From NCBI GenBank assembly GCA_963715815.1, contig OY970278.1:1054001-1118000 (forward strand): 64,000 nt of DNA, in the 5' to 3' direction. The notes below the pieces were generated by a model. That model made no database searches, had not been told where the DNA came from, and worked only from the letters and a program-made list of their open reading frames with translations. Positions 42,892 through 51,222 of this stretch are shown piece after piece (positions within the stretch are counted from its first letter, which is position 1; the number at the start of each line of letters is the position of its first letter). This DNA comes from JAFAMS01 sp963715815 (GTDB lineage: Bacteria > Vulcanimicrobiota > Vulcanimicrobiia > Vulcanimicrobiales > Vulcanimicrobiaceae). The translations under genes were made by a program, and so were the position numbers.

Positions 42892-43443
42892 ATGGATGAG
42901 CTCATTCGCCGACGGCGCAGCATCGGACGTTCGGAAGGCGAGCCTTCGCGTGCGATTATCACAGAGCTGATCGAAGCCGCGACCTGGGCCCCAAACCATC
43001 ATCTAACCGAGCCGTGGAAATTCACTGTTCTCACCGGGGATGCGCGCCGCGAGCTTGGTGAATTTTGGGCAAAAACGCGCGCCGACGAGCTCGCGCTCGA
43101 AGGCGAGAAGCGCGACGGCTTCATGCAAGGCGAGGCGAAGAAACCTTTGCGTGCGCCCGTGCTGATCATCGTGAGCTCGCGCACCGACGTCGATGCAGTC
43201 GTCGCGGAAGAAGACTTTGCGGCAACCGCTGCCGCCGTGCAAAATCTGCTGCTCGCCGCCGAGGAGCGCAATCTAGGTGCGATGTGGCGCACCGGCGACA
43301 TCGCGCACAGCGTTGCGGTCAATCGCCATCTCGGCTTGGCCGAGTCCGACAAAATCGTCGCTATTGTTTATCTCGGCGAACGTGGCGTCGCCGATGTGCA
43401 AGCGCGCTCGCGCAAACCGCCCTCGATCGACTGGCGTTCGTAG
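42892..43443 (+). CDS. Nitroreductase-family flavoprotein
   Basis: 183 residues from the ATG MDELIRRRRSIG. The frame is open to 42835, but the shorter form matches the family N-terminus (RRSxR near the start, FMN phosphate site). Other landmarks: EAATWAPNHHLTEPWKFTVL, AAAVQNLLLAAEERNLGAMW and VAIVYLGE. FMN-dependent NAD(P)H oxidoreductase, physiological substrate unknown; similar to YdjA-type small nitroreductases. Confidence 0.88.
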   Translation: MDELIRRRRSIGRSEGEPSRAIITELIEAATWAPNHHLTEPWKFTVLTGDARRELGEFWAKTRADELALEGEKRDGFMQGEAKKPLRAPVLIIVSSRTDVDAVVAEEDFAATAAAVQNLLLAAEERNLGAMWRTGDIAHSVAVNRHLGLAESDKIVAIVYLGERGVADVQARSRKPPSIDWRS

Positions 43444-43445
43444 GT

Positions 43446-43916
43446 TTACTGCAGCGTCGCCTGTCCGCAGGGAATAGTGTGCGCTTCGCTCATGATTCCA
43501 TCGGAGAACGTCAAACCGATCGTCGTCTCACACGCGGGTTCTGAAGATAGGGTGCCTGCATTCACCGTCCACGATGTTGCGGATGCCATCCCGGAGCTCG
43601 AAATAAAGATCGCGACGGGTGTAAGCGCAACATTTCCTCTGAGCGTACGCACCGGCGCACTGCTCAAATCGGCGCCTTCGAGCGGGCGATAAGGATAGAG
43701 CGTCGCGATAAATCCACCCTTCGTATCGCTTTCGATTGCAATCGTTGCTCCAAGCCCGCTCGTTTGCGCGACGGCGCGCGCGTCGTCGAGGAACGCCGCG
43801 AAACTTTGTACTGCTGCGCGGATCGCATACGCCTTTCTCCCGAGCGCGTAGCCACCGAGCGCAGCCGTCAGGACGACGACGATCGCAACGCAGACGATCG
43901 TTTCGATCAGCTTCAC
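43446..43916 (-). CDS. GspH/prepilin-like protein lacking a leader peptide
   Basis: 156 residues from the GTG at 43916, which overlaps the upstream stop (GTGA). It begins MKLIETIVCVAIVVVLTAAL: a hydrophobic N-terminal helix with Glu at position 5, just as in mature type IV pilins and pseudopilins, but with Met where the mature Phe would be and no preceding Gly or basic leader. The remainder is strand-rich, with two Cys near the C-terminus (EPACETT and TIPCGQ). Third gene of a pilin-like trio behind nagA. An upstream in-frame extension exists but has no Gly at the cleavage position. Confidence 0.7.
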   Translation of the reverse strand: MKLIETIVCVAIVVVLTAALGGYALGRKAYAIRAAVQSFAAFLDDARAVAQTSGLGATIAIESDTKGGFIATLYPYRPLEGADLSSAPVRTLRGNVALTPVAIFISSSGMASATSWTVNAGTLSSEPACETTIGLTFSDGIMSEAHTIPCGQATLQ

Positions 43917-44674
43917 CGTGACCACCCTGTCGATTGCGCGTTGGCGTTGTACCACGCGCTCGGCGCGGGCGAGATAACCGGATCAGCGCTAACGAATTGC
44001 TGCGTGCACGATCCCGTGCCGCCCGCGACGCATTCGGTCAGCGCATGAATGCGCGTGTCGGCCGGATTCATGGCGCCGATCGGCGCGGGAGTGCTGCCGC
44101 CCGACCCATTATTCGCATCGCACGCGGACGGCGTCGTAGGATCGCATCCGCCGGCGTCGCCTTCGAGTGGGACGTCACGCGCTGCGGAAGCATCGGTCAT
44201 GCCGTCGATCGCAACGTACGGCGGCACGCCGAACGTGCGCAGCGTTACGTATTCCGTGCGAACGGCGAGCGCGGTTCCGTCCGCTGCGCTGACGGTTTCC
44301 GTAATCGTTGCGGCGATTCGTCCCTCAGCGATTGTCGGATGTGGTTGCAGGCTCGTCGCAACGACGTTCGGCGTTCCGCTGCTTCCGAGTGCGCTCGCAA
44401 TCTCAAAGGCGGCTGCGAGCGTGAACGGGCACGGCGTCGACTCGCACGCGGGGGTCGGCGCAAGAGCTGCCGGCGCCTCTAAATCGTGCGCACCAGCTGC
44501 GATTTGCGCTGCAAGGCCGTTCTGTAGCTGTAAGCGTGCTTGCGCGAGACCCATCTGAGCGTAGTGCGCCGCGGCGTGCCGCGCGCTGATGCGCGCGAAT
44601 CCGAGTCCGCCTTCGATTGCAACACCTGCGGCGAGTCCAATGATCGCGATAGAGAAGAGTGCAACCGCAAGCAC
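43913..44674 (-). CDS. PilX-like membrane-anchored protein of the pilin-like set
   Basis: 253 residues from a GTG four bases after the upstream stop. Hydrophobic N-terminal helix (LAVALFSIAIIGLAAGVAIE), then a helix with LAQARLQLQNGLAA as in PilX/minor pilins, then a Cys-rich extracytoplasmic part (ACESTPCPF, DAGGCDPTTPSACDANNG, TECVAGGTGSC). No Glu5 or leader. Likely assembles with the flanking prepilin-like proteins; no machinery genes are in the window. Confidence 0.6.
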   Translation of the reverse strand: MLAVALFSIAIIGLAAGVAIEGGLGFARISARHAAAHYAQMGLAQARLQLQNGLAAQIAAGAHDLEAPAALAPTPACESTPCPFTLAAAFEIASALGSSGTPNVVATSLQPHPTIAEGRIAATITETVSAADGTALAVRTEYVTLRTFGVPPYVAIDGMTDASAARDVPLEGDAGGCDPTTPSACDANNGSGGSTPAPIGAMNPADTRIHALTECVAGGTGSCTQQFVSADPVISPAPSAWYNANAQSTGWSR

Positions 44675-44678
44675 GCGC

Positions 44679-45059
44679 TTATGGGAAGAGAATGTTCCCT
44701 GATGTGTCGACGATTGCGCCTTGCGGAAGCGCTTCGCGCGATACCGGATAGCGCACGGTCGCATTCTGCGCACCGGACGTCGCAACGAGTACGAGCGCTT
44801 GACCGTCGACCGAACTCTTCAACGTCACGGCGCCGTCGCTCCACGTTGCCGGGGGCGCAGCAAGAATTGCCGCCGCCGCGCTCGCGTCGTATGCGACGAG
44901 GGCGCGAGCTTCGACGGCGGCGTTGTGCGCCGCGACGAGCACGTGGTCGCGGCTTGGAGGCACATTCACGACGCGTGAGGCTGCCAGCGTTGCAGCCAGC
45001 GCTGCACCCGCGGCGAGCGCGGTGAGGGCGGTTCCGATCACGCCTTCGAGAATTGTCAC
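44679..45059 (-). CDS. Prepilin-like small protein starting at the mature N-terminus
   Basis: 126 residues, GTG start. It begins MTILEGVIGTALTALAAGAA, with Glu at position 5 and a hydrophobic helix, the mature pseudopilin pattern with Met in place of Phe1. Upstream in frame a stop comes after about ten codons and no Gly precedes the helix. The C-terminal part is a small strand domain ending TSGNILFP. First of three genes after nagA, 30 bases from it. Confidence 0.6.
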   Translation of the reverse strand: MTILEGVIGTALTALAAGAALAATLAASRVVNVPPSRDHVLVAAHNAAVEARALVAYDASAAAAILAAPPATWSDGAVTLKSSVDGQALVLVATSGAQNATVRYPVSREALPQGAIVDTSGNILFP

Positions 45060-45089
45060 GTGCGGGTTGGTGCCCGCGCGCGGGTCGTG

Positions 45090-46259
45090 CTAGCCGCCGA
45101 TCCCCGCTCGGCCGCGCTGGTGCAAATGCACCGCTCCATAAACCGCCGTCCCGCCGACGACGGTCGCCACGACACGCAGTTCCTCGTCCCACACGGCGAA
45201 ATCAGCGCGCATGCCTTCCGCGATTATACCCAGCTCACGCTCGAGGCCGAGCAATCGTGCGGGCGCGGCGCTCGCGTTGACGATCGCGCGTTCGAACGGC
45301 AAATCGGCGTAGGACATCAAATTACGAACGGCCTGATCGCAGCGCAACGCGCTGCCGGCGATCGTTCCGTCTTCGCTGCGCACGACGCCGCCGTCAATTC
45401 GATATCCCGATCCGGACGGCGGCATATTGTCCGTCGCTAGGACCAAGCGTTCACCCACGGTCCGATACAGCAAATCGACCATCGGCGGCGCAACATGGTA
45501 GCCGTCGCAAATCAATTGAACCGTCGTACGTGATTCTTGCATGAATGCGACGAGCAGCGACGGATCGCGGTGATCGAGGGGCGGCATCGCGTTGAACGCA
45601 TGCGTCAACGTGCGGAAGCCGAGTCCGATCGCGAGCATTCCTTCGCGATATTTTGCGGCCGTGTGTCCCGCAGCGCAAACGATGCCTTGATCGAAAAGAA
45701 AGCGCGCGACTTCTTCGGCACCTTCGATCTCCGGCGCCAGCGTGACCATGACGAGCGCACCGTGGCACGCATCGATCATCTCTCTCGCGCGCTCGACGGT
45801 CGGACGCATCACCCAATCGCCGCGATGGACGCGGCGGAATTTCGGATTGAGAAACGGCCCTTCGAAGTGAATGCCGAGACACCGTGCGCCGATCCCACCC
45901 TGCTCCTCAAGTTGGTTTGCCGATTCGCAGATTTCGCTCGCGGCGTGCAGCATCGACTCCCAGGGTGCGGTTATGATCCCCGCGACAAACCCAGTAACCC
46001 CTTGCTTGACATACGATCGCGCCGCGACTTCGACCGCGCTGCCCTGATCGCGATTGAACAGTACGTCTTCGGCGCCGTTCGTGTGGACGTCGATCATCCC
46101 GGGCGCGATTGTCGTTTCGGGTGCAACTTCAACATCGCTTGGGCCCTGCGGGTCCAAGACTGCGGCGATGCGCCCGCGCTCGATTCGCAGCCGTGCTTCG
46201 CTCGCGGTGCCATCGCCGAACGCAATTCGCGCTGGCCCTAACGTGTAGGAGTCGGTCAC
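45090..46259 (-). CDS. nagA: N-acetylglucosamine-6-phosphate deacetylase
   Basis: 389 residues from the GTG at 46259; the frame is open upstream but that part is not family-like. Amidohydrolase metal and active-site motifs: PGMIDVHTNGAE, GIHFEGPFLNP, AAGHTAAKYREG, LTHAFNAMPPLDHRDPS, ICDGYHVAPP and catalytic Asp in LATDNMPPSGSGY. Removes acetate from GlcNAc-6-P in amino-sugar or cell-wall recycling. No nagB or sugar PTS is nearby. The start sits tail-free, facing the secreted-protein gene on the other strand. Confidence 0.93.
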   Translation of the reverse strand: MTDSYTLGPARIAFGDGTASEARLRIERGRIAAVLDPQGPSDVEVAPETTIAPGMIDVHTNGAEDVLFNRDQGSAVEVAARSYVKQGVTGFVAGIITAPWESMLHAASEICESANQLEEQGGIGARCLGIHFEGPFLNPKFRRVHRGDWVMRPTVERAREMIDACHGALVMVTLAPEIEGAEEVARFLFDQGIVCAAGHTAAKYREGMLAIGLGFRTLTHAFNAMPPLDHRDPSLLVAFMQESRTTVQLICDGYHVAPPMVDLLYRTVGERLVLATDNMPPSGSGYRIDGGVVRSEDGTIAGSALRCDQAVRNLMSYADLPFERAIVNASAAPARLLGLERELGIIAEGMRADFAVWDEELRVVATVVGGTAVYGAVHLHQRGRAGIGG

Positions 46260-46341
46260 TGTGGGCAGTCTTTCGACGCCAGCTTCCGTCACCTTCGCGT
46301 ATCCGAAAAGGCGCTCGTACCTGGCGCGCGAACGAGTTACG

Positions 46342-46734
46342 GTGCGAGCGAGGAGGACGTTCGTTTTTGTTGCGATGCTAGCGGCAGTCTCATTCGCTAT
46401 TCCGTCGCGATCGCAAAGCGCCAACCTCTGCAGGGCGTCGGTTGGTCAGCGCGTGCTCTTGGAGTCGATTGACTCGGATCCCGACGTTTTCGTTTGGGAC
46501 AGCCGCTATCGTCTCATCGACTATGCAGCCGGTACATATGACAAGGCGAATCAAGTCATGGCGCACACGGTTTTGGCTAAGCCCGGCACCCATGCGATCG
46601 TCGCGACGTGCGCTGCAGGCGCGGTCAAGCCGGCATATAGTTCCGATGCCTACGATGCCATCGGCGTGAAAATTACATCCGGCCCGTTCCGCAATCGTTG
46701 GGGCTGGGTTAGTTCGGAAGACGTTCGCGTTTAG
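46342..46734 (+). CDS. Hypothetical secreted protein
   Basis: 130 residues from the GTG at 46342, which leaves a proper signal peptide (RTFVFVAMLAAVSFAIPSRS|QS). The frame is open back to 46261 but that region has no signal-like sequence. Mature part contains two Cys (NLCRAS and VATCAAG), a YDAIGVKI strand and ends NRWGWVSSEDVRV, which resembles the last strands of an SH3-like domain. No family recognised. Its stop overlaps the btuF stop in convergent orientation. Confidence 0.6.
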   Translation: MRARRTFVFVAMLAAVSFAIPSRSQSANLCRASVGQRVLLESIDSDPDVFVWDSRYRLIDYAAGTYDKANQVMAHTVLAKPGTHAIVATCAAGAVKPAYSSDAYDAIGVKITSGPFRNRWGWVSSEDVRV

Positions 46735-47555
46735 TTCTTGATTCGCGCGAGCTGCTCGATCAGCCACTTCAGCCCGGCGTTGTAGCGGGGACTTGGATGC
46801 AGAAGAATCCCCGGGTCAGGAATCATTGCGACGTTTCCGCGCTGGACTGCATGCAATGATCGCCACGGTTCGCGGTTTTCCATAGATTGAAAGCCGACTG
46901 CCGGATCGACGACGATTATGTCAGGCTGCAATGCGAGGATCGCTTCGGCGCTGTACTGACCGTATGCGTCCTCTAGATCGGCAGCGTTTCGTCCGCCGGC
47001 CATTTCGATGAGCTTGTTGATGTACGAACGCCTTCCCACCGTGTAAATTGGTGCGATGTCGAGAATGACGAAAACGCGTGGGACGTGCGAACGATCGACA
47101 CGCCGCATCAAGTTCGCGCTCGTCACGCGCATCTGCTCGACGAGGGCGTTCGCTTGCGATTCGCGTCCAAGCTGCCGTCCGAGCGTCCGCAGCACGCTAT
47201 AAATTTCCGGAACCGAGTCTTCGTGAAAGAGCTCGACCTGCAGCTTTGCCCGCAAGAGCGACTGGCTGAGTGCTTCTTGTGATGCGTCGCCGACGATCAA
47301 ATCCGGATGGAGCGCGACAATACGTTCCGCATCGACGCTCGTGAACGAAGCGACGTGCGGAAGCCGTCTCGCGGCGGCCGGGTAGTCGCTGTATTCCGAG
47401 ACGCCGACGACGTTTGCGCCGGCTCCAAGCGCAAAGAGATCTTCGGTCATCGAGGGAATCAGCGAGACGATGCGTTTCGCGGCGGGTTGACTTCGCGTTG
47501 CTGCTGGAAAAAATAGGAGCGCCGAGGCAAGGAGCAGAGCTAGAGCGCGCTTCAC
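46731..47555 (-). CDS. btuF: Corrinoid ABC transporter substrate-binding protein
   Basis: 274 residues from a GTG that gives a signal peptide (RALALLLASALLFFPAATRS). Periplasmic class III binding fold: RIVSLIPSMTEDLFALGAG, VVGVSEYSDYP, VASFTSVDAERIVALHPDLIV, YTVGRRSYINKLIEMAGGRN and a long interdomain helix. The pattern matches BtuF; neighbouring btuBCD and cob genes make corrinoid the probable ligand rather than siderophore or heme. Divergent from bluB. Confidence 0.88.
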   Translation of the reverse strand: MKRALALLLASALLFFPAATRSQPAAKRIVSLIPSMTEDLFALGAGANVVGVSEYSDYPAAARRLPHVASFTSVDAERIVALHPDLIVGDASQEALSQSLLRAKLQVELFHEDSVPEIYSVLRTLGRQLGRESQANALVEQMRVTSANLMRRVDRSHVPRVFVILDIAPIYTVGRRSYINKLIEMAGGRNAADLEDAYGQYSAEAILALQPDIIVVDPAVGFQSMENREPWRSLHAVQRGNVAMIPDPGILLHPSPRYNAGLKWLIEQLARIKN

Positions 47556-47593
47556 AGGGAGCGTACTCCGCGGAAGGGAACGCCGGTCCTCCC

Positions 47594-48222
47594 TTGAGAT
47601 TCGACGACGAATTTCGTACGGAGCTGACGCAACTCTTCGCGTGGCGGCGCGATGTTCGGCGATTCCGCTCGGATCCGATCCCGGCGAAATCATCGAGCAG
47701 CTCGTTGCTACGACGGCTTTTGCGCCCTCCGTTGGTTACAGTCAACCATCGCGATTTGTGCGGGTGGACTCCTCCGAGCGCCGCGCGCAAATCATCGCGG
47801 AATACGAGCGATGCAATCTCGATGCCGCGGAAACGTACAGTGGCGAACAGCACGCACGCTACGTCGCGATGAAGCTTGCCGGCTTGCGTGAAGCGCCGGT
47901 CCACCTTGCCGTGTTCGTCGATGGGGAAACGCCGCGCGGTTCGGGATTGGGCCGTGCGACGATGCCGGAAACTCTTGCGTATTCAACCGTTCTCGCGATT
48001 CACACGCTATGGTTGATGGCGCGTGCGATGGGCATTGGCGTCGGCTGGGTTTCGATATTAGATCCGGTCGTTGTTACGCAGATTCTCGACGTTCCGCAGA
48101 CGTGGTCGTTCGTCGCATATCTGTGTCTGGGCTATCCGCAAGAAGAACATCTCGACCGTGAGCTCGTTCGCGCCGGATGGGAATCGGACGATTCGGAGGC
48201 CACGAGGCTGCTCCGGCGCTGA
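47594..48222 (+). CDS. bluB: 5,6-dimethylbenzimidazole synthase, with a single-base frameshift
   Basis: Makes DMB, the lower ligand of cobalamin, by cleaving FMNH2. The N-terminus (from TTG at 47594: RFDDEFRTELTQLFAWRRDV, then RRFRSDPIP) is in one frame; the rest (EIIEQLVATTAFAPSVGYSQ, TMPETLAYSTVLAIHTLWLM, GIGVGWVSILDP) is in the frame one base back. The switch falls at ATCCCGG (47678-47684); one extra C would restore an unbroken 209-residue BluB. Either a recent inactivating deletion or a sequence error in a short C run. A shorter protein from the GTG at 47641 would lack the N-terminal flavin-binding arm. Confidence 0.85.
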
Positions 48223-48232
48223 TGCAGAACGA

Positions 48233-48416
48233 GCCGAGCAGCGTGCTTGCGACGGGAACCCGGTGGAAATCCGGGACGGTCGCGCCACTGTAAGCGGGGA
48301 GCCGCCGAAACGCCACTGGCGCAAGCTGGGAAGGCATCGGCAAACGGCTACGATCCGCGAGTCAGGAAACCGAGCGAGCCGCATTTGATCACTTCACCTC
48401 GCGTAAAGGTAGGAAG
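48233..48416 (+). promoter_or_regulatory. Cobalamin (AdoCbl-class) riboswitch
   Basis: Conserved core in order: GACGGGAACCCGGTGGAAAT region (48251-48270), GCCACTG (48284-48290), AAGCGGGGAGC, the B12-box GCCACTGG (48312-48319), GGGAAGGC (48328-48335) and GTCAGGAAACC (48361-48371). It lies in the 197-base gap after bluB and ends just before btuB. Binding of adenosyl- or methylcobalamin should switch the downstream operon off. Confidence 0.95.
48392..48416 (+). promoter_or_regulatory. Ribosome-site hairpin of the riboswitch expression platform
   Basis: CTTCACC (48392-48398) can pair with GGT-AG-GAAG (48408-48416) with a two-base bulge, hiding the GGTAGGAAG ribosome site four bases before the btuB GTG. 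No T tract follows, so control is probably at translation initiation, not termination. Confidence 0.5.
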
Positions 48417-48419
48417 ATC

Positions 48420-50231
48420 GTGCTGGCTATCTTATTGGCTGCCGCGTTGTCGGCAGCAACACCAACGCCCGCGCCACAACCGAGCGAAATCGGACACGTG
48501 ACGACGGCTGACCGGCAAGACGAACCGGTCACGATGACGACGCGCCCGACGTTCATCGTCGATCGTGCGACAATTCAGGCTCAAGGTGATCGGACCGTCG
48601 CGGACGCGCTTCGTGACATTCCTGGAATCACGATGTTTCGCTACGGTGCATTCGGTTCGCAAGCGAACTACGGCGTTCTCGGCGCGACGTCCGAACAAAC
48701 GCTCATTCTCGTCAACGGCTTTCCGGTTGCTGCAGGGTCGTCCGGATCGATCGATCTCGGCACGTTTTCGACGATCGACGTCCAGCGCATCGAAGTCGTT
48801 GAAGGCGGCGGATCGACGCTTTACGGCAGCAGCGCCGTCGGGGGCATCATCAACATCATCACCGGTCATGTGCCGCGCTCGCCGTATCTCGAAGTCGCCG
48901 ACGGTACGTACGGCGAGCAAGATGCGCGTTTCGAAATCGGTGAAGGCGGCCTCGGAATCGGATTCGAGCGTCACGTCGCAGCGAACGTCTACAGCTTTCC
49001 GAGTCTCGATGGGTTTCCGGCCGGCACACGCATGAACTCGTGGGCACAAGCCACCGCTGGACGGATCGACTATCAATCCAATCCGAGTGCAACGTATACG
49101 GTCGATGCCAGCCTAGGGAACGACGCGATCAAGCTCGGCGTCCCGGGAAATCTGTCGTTTCTCACGCCGCTGGCGGTGCAGGCGACGGCGCAAGAAGACG
49201 GCCACGTATCCATCACGCATCACACTCCGAACTCCGCGCTCAGCCTTTCGTTCAGCGGCGCGCACGCCGCACTCGATTACAACGATCCTCAAAACGGTGG
49301 AGAGAACGATACATACGACTCGCGCACGCAAGTTTCTTTACGTGATGTCATCGCGAATCCGTCCGGCTCACTCGTAACCGGCGTCGATCTTTCGCGTGAG
49401 AGCGCACTCCTGTATTTGGGACCGCTTTCCATTCCGGCGACTGCGACCGCGGCGCTGGCGCAGAGTGCAGTGTACGCGCAATACCGCGACAACATCACGA
49501 GCGGTATCGTCCTCACCGGCGGCCTACGAGGCGAACACGACGCGCCGCAAGGTTCCGTGCTCGAGCCTGCGCTCGGCACGTCCTTTCTCTTAGGCAGTGC
49601 GAAACTGAGTGCGAATTATGCGGGCACGTTTCGCGTCCCGACGATCGACGAGCTGTACTATCCGGGTTTCTCGAACCCGTTGCTGGTTCCGGAACGCTCG
49701 AAGAATCTGGATGCGACGCTCAGCTTACCGCTTGGCGGCGCAGCCGCGAGCCTGAGCTGGTTCAGCCGTCAAGCCGTGAACTTGATCGCGCTCAACGCAA
49801 ACTTCGTTCCCGAGAATATCGCGCGCGCATCGCTTTCGGGCCTCGTTTTCTCCGGACATACTGCGCCGCTCGGCGGCATGGTCGCGACGCTCAACGTCAC
49901 CGACATGTATCGCGCCCTCAATCTAACACCCGGTCAACCGGCTGTTCGGCTCGATTTCGAGCCCGTGCTAACAACAGCGCTCGGAATCGAACGTGGATTC
50001 TCAGGAGGCGCGTTCGCGTTTGGAGTCGATGCGCAAGTGCAAAGCCCGCACAACGAGTCGGGCGTATTGCGCGGCGGTCAGACAACTGTTGATGCATACA
50101 CGCGCGGCCGGCTTGCGCAGAACCTGATCGGCTCGATTCGCGTCTACAATCTCGGGGACGAGCGCTATGCACCAATTCTCGGCTATCCGGCGCCTGGCCG
50201 CACCGTCGAGTTCGAGCTCTCGACACGATGA
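48420..50231 (+). CDS. btuB: TonB-dependent corrinoid receptor
   Basis: 603 residues, GTG start, signal peptide LAILLAAALSAATPTPA. Plug domain: VADALRDIPGITMFRYGAFG, LILVNGFPVAAGSSGSIDLG, IDVQRIEVVEGGGSTLYGSS and GGIINIIT. The barrel has the late landmark GTFRVPTIDELYYPGFSNP and ends in a C-terminal strand finishing VEFELSTR. Outer-membrane uptake of cobalamin or cobinamide, energised by TonB. Directly under the riboswitch, which supports the substrate. First gene of the import and salvage operon. Confidence 0.94.
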   Translation: MLAILLAAALSAATPTPAPQPSEIGHVTTADRQDEPVTMTTRPTFIVDRATIQAQGDRTVADALRDIPGITMFRYGAFGSQANYGVLGATSEQTLILVNGFPVAAGSSGSIDLGTFSTIDVQRIEVVEGGGSTLYGSSAVGGIINIITGHVPRSPYLEVADGTYGEQDARFEIGEGGLGIGFERHVAANVYSFPSLDGFPAGTRMNSWAQATAGRIDYQSNPSATYTVDASLGNDAIKLGVPGNLSFLTPLAVQATAQEDGHVSITHHTPNSALSLSFSGAHAALDYNDPQNGGENDTYDSRTQVSLRDVIANPSGSLVTGVDLSRESALLYLGPLSIPATATAALAQSAVYAQYRDNITSGIVLTGGLRGEHDAPQGSVLEPALGTSFLLGSAKLSANYAGTFRVPTIDELYYPGFSNPLLVPERSKNLDATLSLPLGGAAASLSWFSRQAVNLIALNANFVPENIARASLSGLVFSGHTAPLGGMVATLNVTDMYRALNLTPGQPAVRLDFEPVLTTALGIERGFSGGAFAFGVDAQVQSPHNESGVLRGGQTTVDAYTRGRLAQNLIGSIRVYNLGDERYAPILGYPAPGRTVEFELSTR

Positions 50232-50235
50232 AGCA

Positions 50236-51222
50236 ATGACGCGCGTTGCGGTAATCGCCGTTGCTTTGCTCGCGCTGGTTGCGGCGATCATCGTCGGTGC
50301 GTCGTGGGGGACGATCGCATTATCACCTGCGACGCTACTCACGGCGCTCGTCCATCCGCATGCGCAAAGCGACGCGAACACGGTGCTCTGGTCGCTGCGT
50401 CTGCCGCGTGTCGCTATCGCGGCGCTGGTCGGCGCGGCGCTCGCGGTTGCGGGGCTCTTGATGCAAGATTTGCTCGGAAATCCGCTGATCGATCCGTATC
50501 TCACCGGCACGAGCGCGGGTGCCGCGCTTGCAATCGCGGTTGCAATCGCAATCGGCGCACCGCCCGCGCTTTACTCGGCAATCGCGCTCGCCGCGTCGCT
50601 CGCGACAACGCTGCTCGTCGCCGCGCTCTCACGTACCGGGACGGGACTTTCGGTCGAGCGCATGATCGTTGCGGGCATCGCGCTTTCGTCGCTGTTCGCG
50701 GGGCTGACGACGCTCGTAATTCTGTGGTCGCCGTCGGCTTCTATCTCGCTGAGCATTCTTGCATGGCTTGGCGGAAGTCTCGCCGGCCATGGGTGGCGCG
50801 ACTTGGGTTGGGCGTCGCTCTACGCGGTCTGCGGTCTTGCGCTCGCGCTGACGACGATCCCGGCGCTCAATGCACTGCGGCTCGGAACGCGGCGCGCGCA
50901 AGCGCTCGGCGTCGATCTCGATCGCACGCGCTGGCTCGTCGTACTCTCGGCCTGTTTGCTTACGTCGGCCGCCGTGAGCGTTTCAGGAGTCATCGGCTTC
51001 GTCGGCTTGATGGTGCCCCACATCGTGCGCGGTGCGATCGGACACGATGTGCGCTGGACGCTCGCGGCAGCATTGCCGGTCGGCGCGATCATCTTGATCC
51101 TCTCGGACACGTTCGCGCGTTCGGCGGCGCCACCAACGGAAATTCCGCTCGGAATACTGCTCTCGCTCTTGGGTGTACCGGCGTTTCTCTATCTTGCTTC
51201 GCGGCGACCGAAGACGGCATGA
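50236..51222 (+). CDS. btuC: Corrinoid ABC transporter permease
   Basis: 328 residues from the ATG at 50236, four bases after the btuB stop. FecCD/BtuC family: LRLPRVAIAALVGAALAVAG, LGNPLIDPYLTGTSAGAAL, and GVIGFVGLMVPHIVR with GHDVRWTLAAALPVGA. About ten TM segments. Moves corrinoid across the inner membrane with BtuD and BtuF. Confidence 0.94.
   Translation: MTRVAVIAVALLALVAAIIVGASWGTIALSPATLLTALVHPHAQSDANTVLWSLRLPRVAIAALVGAALAVAGLLMQDLLGNPLIDPYLTGTSAGAALAIAVAIAIGAPPALYSAIALAASLATTLLVAALSRTGTGLSVERMIVAGIALSSLFAGLTTLVILWSPSASISLSILAWLGGSLAGHGWRDLGWASLYAVCGLALALTTIPALNALRLGTRRAQALGVDLDRTRWLVVLSACLLTSAAVSVSGVIGFVGLMVPHIVRGAIGHDVRWTLAAALPVGAIILILSDTFARSAAPPTEIPLGILLSLLGVPAFLYLASRRPKTA

Noticed and set aside
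47641..47872. Programmed -1 frameshift in bluB
   Set aside because: No slippery heptamer or downstream structure is evident at 47678-47684; a deletion or sequence error is simpler.
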